From Janthinobacterium sp. LM6 (GTDB lineage Bacteria > Pseudomonadota > Gammaproteobacteria > Burkholderiales > Burkholderiaceae_D): DNA of 64,000 nt. Shown here piece by piece: positions 62,068 to 64,000 of the stretch. The DNA lies in assembly GCF_002002885.1 (NCBI RefSeq), contig NZ_CP019510.1:2790001-2854000 (forward strand), written 5' to 3'. Each line of letters starts with the position of its first letter. Position 1 is the stretch's first letter. Position numbers and translations under genes: made by a program. Below the pieces are notes generated by a model that made no database searches, was not told where the DNA came from, and saw only the letters and a program-made list of their open reading frames with translations.

Positions 62068-62834
62068 AGCTGGCGGTACCCGGTTTGAGCCGGCGCCGCG
62101 GCGCGCTGGCTGCCGCGCTGGCTGTTCCCGTTCTGATGCTGTGCTGCAACGCCGCTGGCGCGCAGGACCTGCTGTCCGGCGTGGTGCCGGGCGCGAAGAC
62201 CGACCTGTCGGTGAAGATGCAGATCCTCGTCGTCATGACCCTGCTCGGGCTGCTGCCCGTGATGGTCATGATGATGACCAGCTTTACCCGCTTCGTCATC
62301 GTGCTGTCCCTGCTGCGCCAGGCGCTGGGCCTGCAGCAGGGCTTGCCCAACCGCATCGTCACGGGCATCGCCCTGATCCTCACCCTGCTGGTCATGCGCC
62401 CCATCGGCGACCAGGTGTGGAAGGAAGCGTTCGTGCCTTACGACCGCGACCAGATCGGCATGCAGGAAGCGCTGAAGATCGCCGAAGTGCCGATTTCGCG
62501 CTTCATGCTGGCGCAGACGAGCAAGGCCGCGCTGGCGCAGATCGCGCACCTGGCCGGCGAACCGTCGAGCATGCGCCCGCAAGACCACAGTTTCACGGTC
62601 AAGCTGGCTGCATTTGTGTTGTCCGAACTCAAGACGGCGTTTCAGATCGGCTGCATGCTGTTCATACCGTTCCTCATCATCGATCTGGTGGTGGCGTCCG
62701 TGCTGATGGCGATGGGCATGATGATGCTCTCGCCGCTGGTGATTTCGCTGCCGTTCAAGCTGCTGCTGTTCGTGCTCGTCGACGGCTGGACCCTGACCGT
62801 CAACACTTTAGTTACCAGCATACAGGGCTATTGA
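62064..62834 (+). CDS. fliP: Flagellar export gate protein FliP
   Basis: A 256-residue export gate core protein with a cleavable signal (about residues 1-33, 'NAAGA|QD') and four membrane segments. Typical stretches are 'MMMTSFTRFVIVLSLLRQALG' and 'FVLSELKTAFQIGCMLFIPFLIIDLVVASVLMAMGMMML' (about 185-225). It assembles with FliQ and FliR. It follows fliN directly with an ATGA overlap, so no fliO gene lies between them. Confidence 0.95.
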   Translation: MKLAVPGLSRRRGALAAALAVPVLMLCCNAAGAQDLLSGVVPGAKTDLSVKMQILVVMTLLGLLPVMVMMMTSFTRFVIVLSLLRQALGLQQGLPNRIVTGIALILTLLVMRPIGDQVWKEAFVPYDRDQIGMQEALKIAEVPISRFMLAQTSKAALAQIAHLAGEPSSMRPQDHSFTVKLAAFVLSELKTAFQIGCMLFIPFLIIDLVVASVLMAMGMMMLSPLVISLPFKLLLFVLVDGWTLTVNTLVTSIQGY

Positions 62835-62837
62835 CCG

Positions 62838-63110
62838 ATGTTTACCCCTGAAGTCGCCGTCGACCTGATCATCGAAGCGCTGCACGTCGTGATGCTGCTG
62901 GTGGTGATCCTGGTCGTGCCCGGTTTGCTCATGGGCCTGCTGGTCGCGCTGGTGCAGGCGGCCACCTCGATCAATGAACAGACCATGAGTTTCCTGCCGC
63001 GCCTGCTGGTCACCCTGCTGGCCCTGATCCTGGCCGGCCGCTGGATGGCCGGTTACCTGATGGATTATTGCGTGTCCATTTTTCAGCGCGCCGCCACCCT
63101 GGTCGGATAG
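62838..63110 (+). CDS. fliQ: Flagellar export gate protein FliQ
   Basis: A 90-residue protein with two membrane helices ('VVMLLVVILVVPGLLMGLLVALVQAA', 'FLPRLLVTLLALILAGRWMAGYL') and the conserved 'QAATSINEQTMSFLPRLL' hinge. It is part of the FliPQR export channel. It starts three bases after fliP. Confidence 0.95.
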   Translation: MFTPEVAVDLIIEALHVVMLLVVILVVPGLLMGLLVALVQAATSINEQTMSFLPRLLVTLLALILAGRWMAGYLMDYCVSIFQRAATLVG

Positions 63111-63121
63111 CGCCGCGCGCC

Positions 63122-63919
63122 ATGGATCAGATTTTCAATCAGGTGCTGCCGTTTCTGCTGGCCGTGTGGTGGCCGTTCTGCCGCATCCTGGCCATGCTCA
63201 GCGCCTCGCCCGTGATCGGCGACGCCATGGTGCCCGTCCCCGTGCGGGTGCTGCTGTCGCTGGTGCTGGCGATCCTGATGCTGCCCGTGATGCAGGCGTC
63301 GGGTATCTCGCAGGACTTGCTGAAGATCGATCCGTTTTCCCTGCACGCCGCCGTCGCCACCCTGGAGCAGGCCATCATCGGCTTCGTCCTCGGCCTGGCC
63401 TTCCACTTCGCCATGTCCGTCATGTCGGTGCTCGGTTATCTGGTGTCGAGCCAGGTGGGCTTTTCCATGGCCGTCATGAACGACCCGCTCAATGGCACCT
63501 CGTCGGATGTGATCACGGGGATGCTCACCATCATGTGCATGATCGTGTTTTTCGCCATCGACGGCCACCTCGTGCTGACGGGCGTGATCGGCGCCAGTTT
63601 CACGGCCTGGCCCGTGGGGCAGGGCTACGGGCCGTTGCTGCTGCAGACGGTGGCGTATAACGTGGCGTGGATTTTCGCCGCCGCCATGCTGCTGGCCTTG
63701 CCCATTGTCTTTTCCACCATGGTGGTGCAGCTGGGCTTTGGCTTCCTGAACCGCGTGGCGCCGTCGCTGAACCTGTTTTCGCTGGGTTTTTCCATGATCA
63801 CCGTGTTCGGCCTGCTGATGCTGGGGCAGATCGTGCGCTTTATCCCCGAGCACTACATCGCCATGACGAATCGCGTGCTGGAAATGATCGCCGAACAGAT
63901 GCGGGTGGCCCATGGATAG
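63122..63919 (+). CDS. fliR: Flagellar export gate protein FliR
   Basis: A 265-residue membrane protein with six hydrophobic segments, completing the FliPQR channel. Family stretches include 'VWWPFCRILAMLSASPVIGD' and 'GFVLGLAFHFAMSVMSVLGYLVSSQVGFSMAVMNDP'-type (about 95-130). The ATG at 63122 is used; the frame from 63068 overlaps fliQ. In most operons flhB follows at once, but the next 80 bases are not flhB; they contain hairpin repeat copy B. Confidence 0.93.
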   Translation: MDQIFNQVLPFLLAVWWPFCRILAMLSASPVIGDAMVPVPVRVLLSLVLAILMLPVMQASGISQDLLKIDPFSLHAAVATLEQAIIGFVLGLAFHFAMSVMSVLGYLVSSQVGFSMAVMNDPLNGTSSDVITGMLTIMCMIVFFAIDGHLVLTGVIGASFTAWPVGQGYGPLLLQTVAYNVAWIFAAAMLLALPIVFSTMVVQLGFGFLNRVAPSLNLFSLGFSMITVFGLLMLGQIVRFIPEHYIAMTNRVLEMIAEQMRVAHG

Positions 63920-63932
63920 CGCACGTGCCAAC

Positions 63933-64000
63933 AAGCTACTGCGCAGTCCACTTCCGGGCATCCGTTGCTCGCTGTACCTCCGTACAGCTGCGCTACTCAA
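63933..64000 (+). repeat. Hairpin repeat, copy B, after fliR (cut by window end)
   Basis: AAGCTACTGCGC (63933-63944), 26 bases, then the hairpin GCTGTAC-CTCC-GTACAGC (63971-63988), then TGCGCTACTCAA to the window end. This is the same layout as copy A in the flgF-flgG gap, in the same orientation relative to transcription. Compared with A, two base pairs of the stem change together (A-T to G-C, and G-C to A-T). Confidence 0.65.

Noticed and set aside
63912..64000. An open frame from the ATG at 63912 overlapping the fliR end, at the position expected for flhB.
   Set aside because: Its translation (starting MDSARANKLLRSP) is unlike FlhB, and the DNA is the hairpin repeat, so no gene is called.
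1..64000. CRISPR arrays, insertion sequences, prophage genes, rRNA and tRNA genes.
   Set aside because: No regularly spaced repeats, transposase or integrase motifs, or tRNA-like cloverleaf with CCA-adjacent stems were seen on reading both strands.

Overview
This 64 kb, GC-rich window (high G/C at third codon positions, almost no large gaps) reads as a chromosomal segment of a betaproteobacterium of the Oxalobacteraceae type (Janthinobacterium/Duganella/Massilia-like). This placement is inferred from gene families and codon style, not from a marker gene; no rRNA or tRNA gene was seen.

Left part (1-35.7 kb) is mixed housekeeping, signalling and transport. It starts with the end of a nitrate-binding protein gene and cobA (siroheme synthesis for nitrite/sulfite reduction). 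Next come a secreted metal-dependent cyclase with a divergent LysR regulator, a large CHASE/PAS hybrid histidine kinase, and the recC-recB-recD operon for double-strand-break repair. Then follow a DsbA-like oxidoreductase, a chemoreceptor ending in a WETF-type tether, a LysR/EamA pair with a clear palindromic operator, a PbpG-like D,D-endopeptidase, a LytS/LytTR two-component pair, small periplasmic proteins, an orphan sulfate-binding protein, a GNAT enzyme and a class II glutamine amidotransferase. It ends with a degenerate EAL protein, a Tat-exported MepK-like murein hydrolase, a DUF3460 protein, a LysR/PACE efflux pair, a DUF5672 protein and a PAS-GGDEF-EAL enzyme.

Right part (35.7-64 kb) is one large flagellar locus. 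Most of it is on the minus strand, in transcription order fliE-F-G-H-I-J, fliD-S-T-K-L, fliA, motA-motB, flgM-flgN, a separate flagellar muramidase, then flgB-C-D-E-F-G-H-I-J-K-L and a flagella-linked gene of unknown function. flgA is transcribed divergently from flgB, and fliM-N-P-Q-R runs rightward from the far side of fliE. The block fliD-S-T-K-L-fliA-motA-motB is the same order as lafBCDEFSTU of lateral (Flag-2) flagellar systems. fliO is missing between fliN and fliP, FliM lacks the usual N-terminal CheY-binding motif, FlgJ is split in two genes, and no flagellin gene is present. The locus is therefore best read as a lateral-type flagellum.

The most unusual non-coding signal is a pair of related elements inside the flagellar operons (flgF-flgG gap and just after fliR). 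They share a 12-base end, an equal 26-base spacing, and a hairpin with two compensated base-pair changes. A second palindromic repeat supplies the stop codon of the EamA gene.
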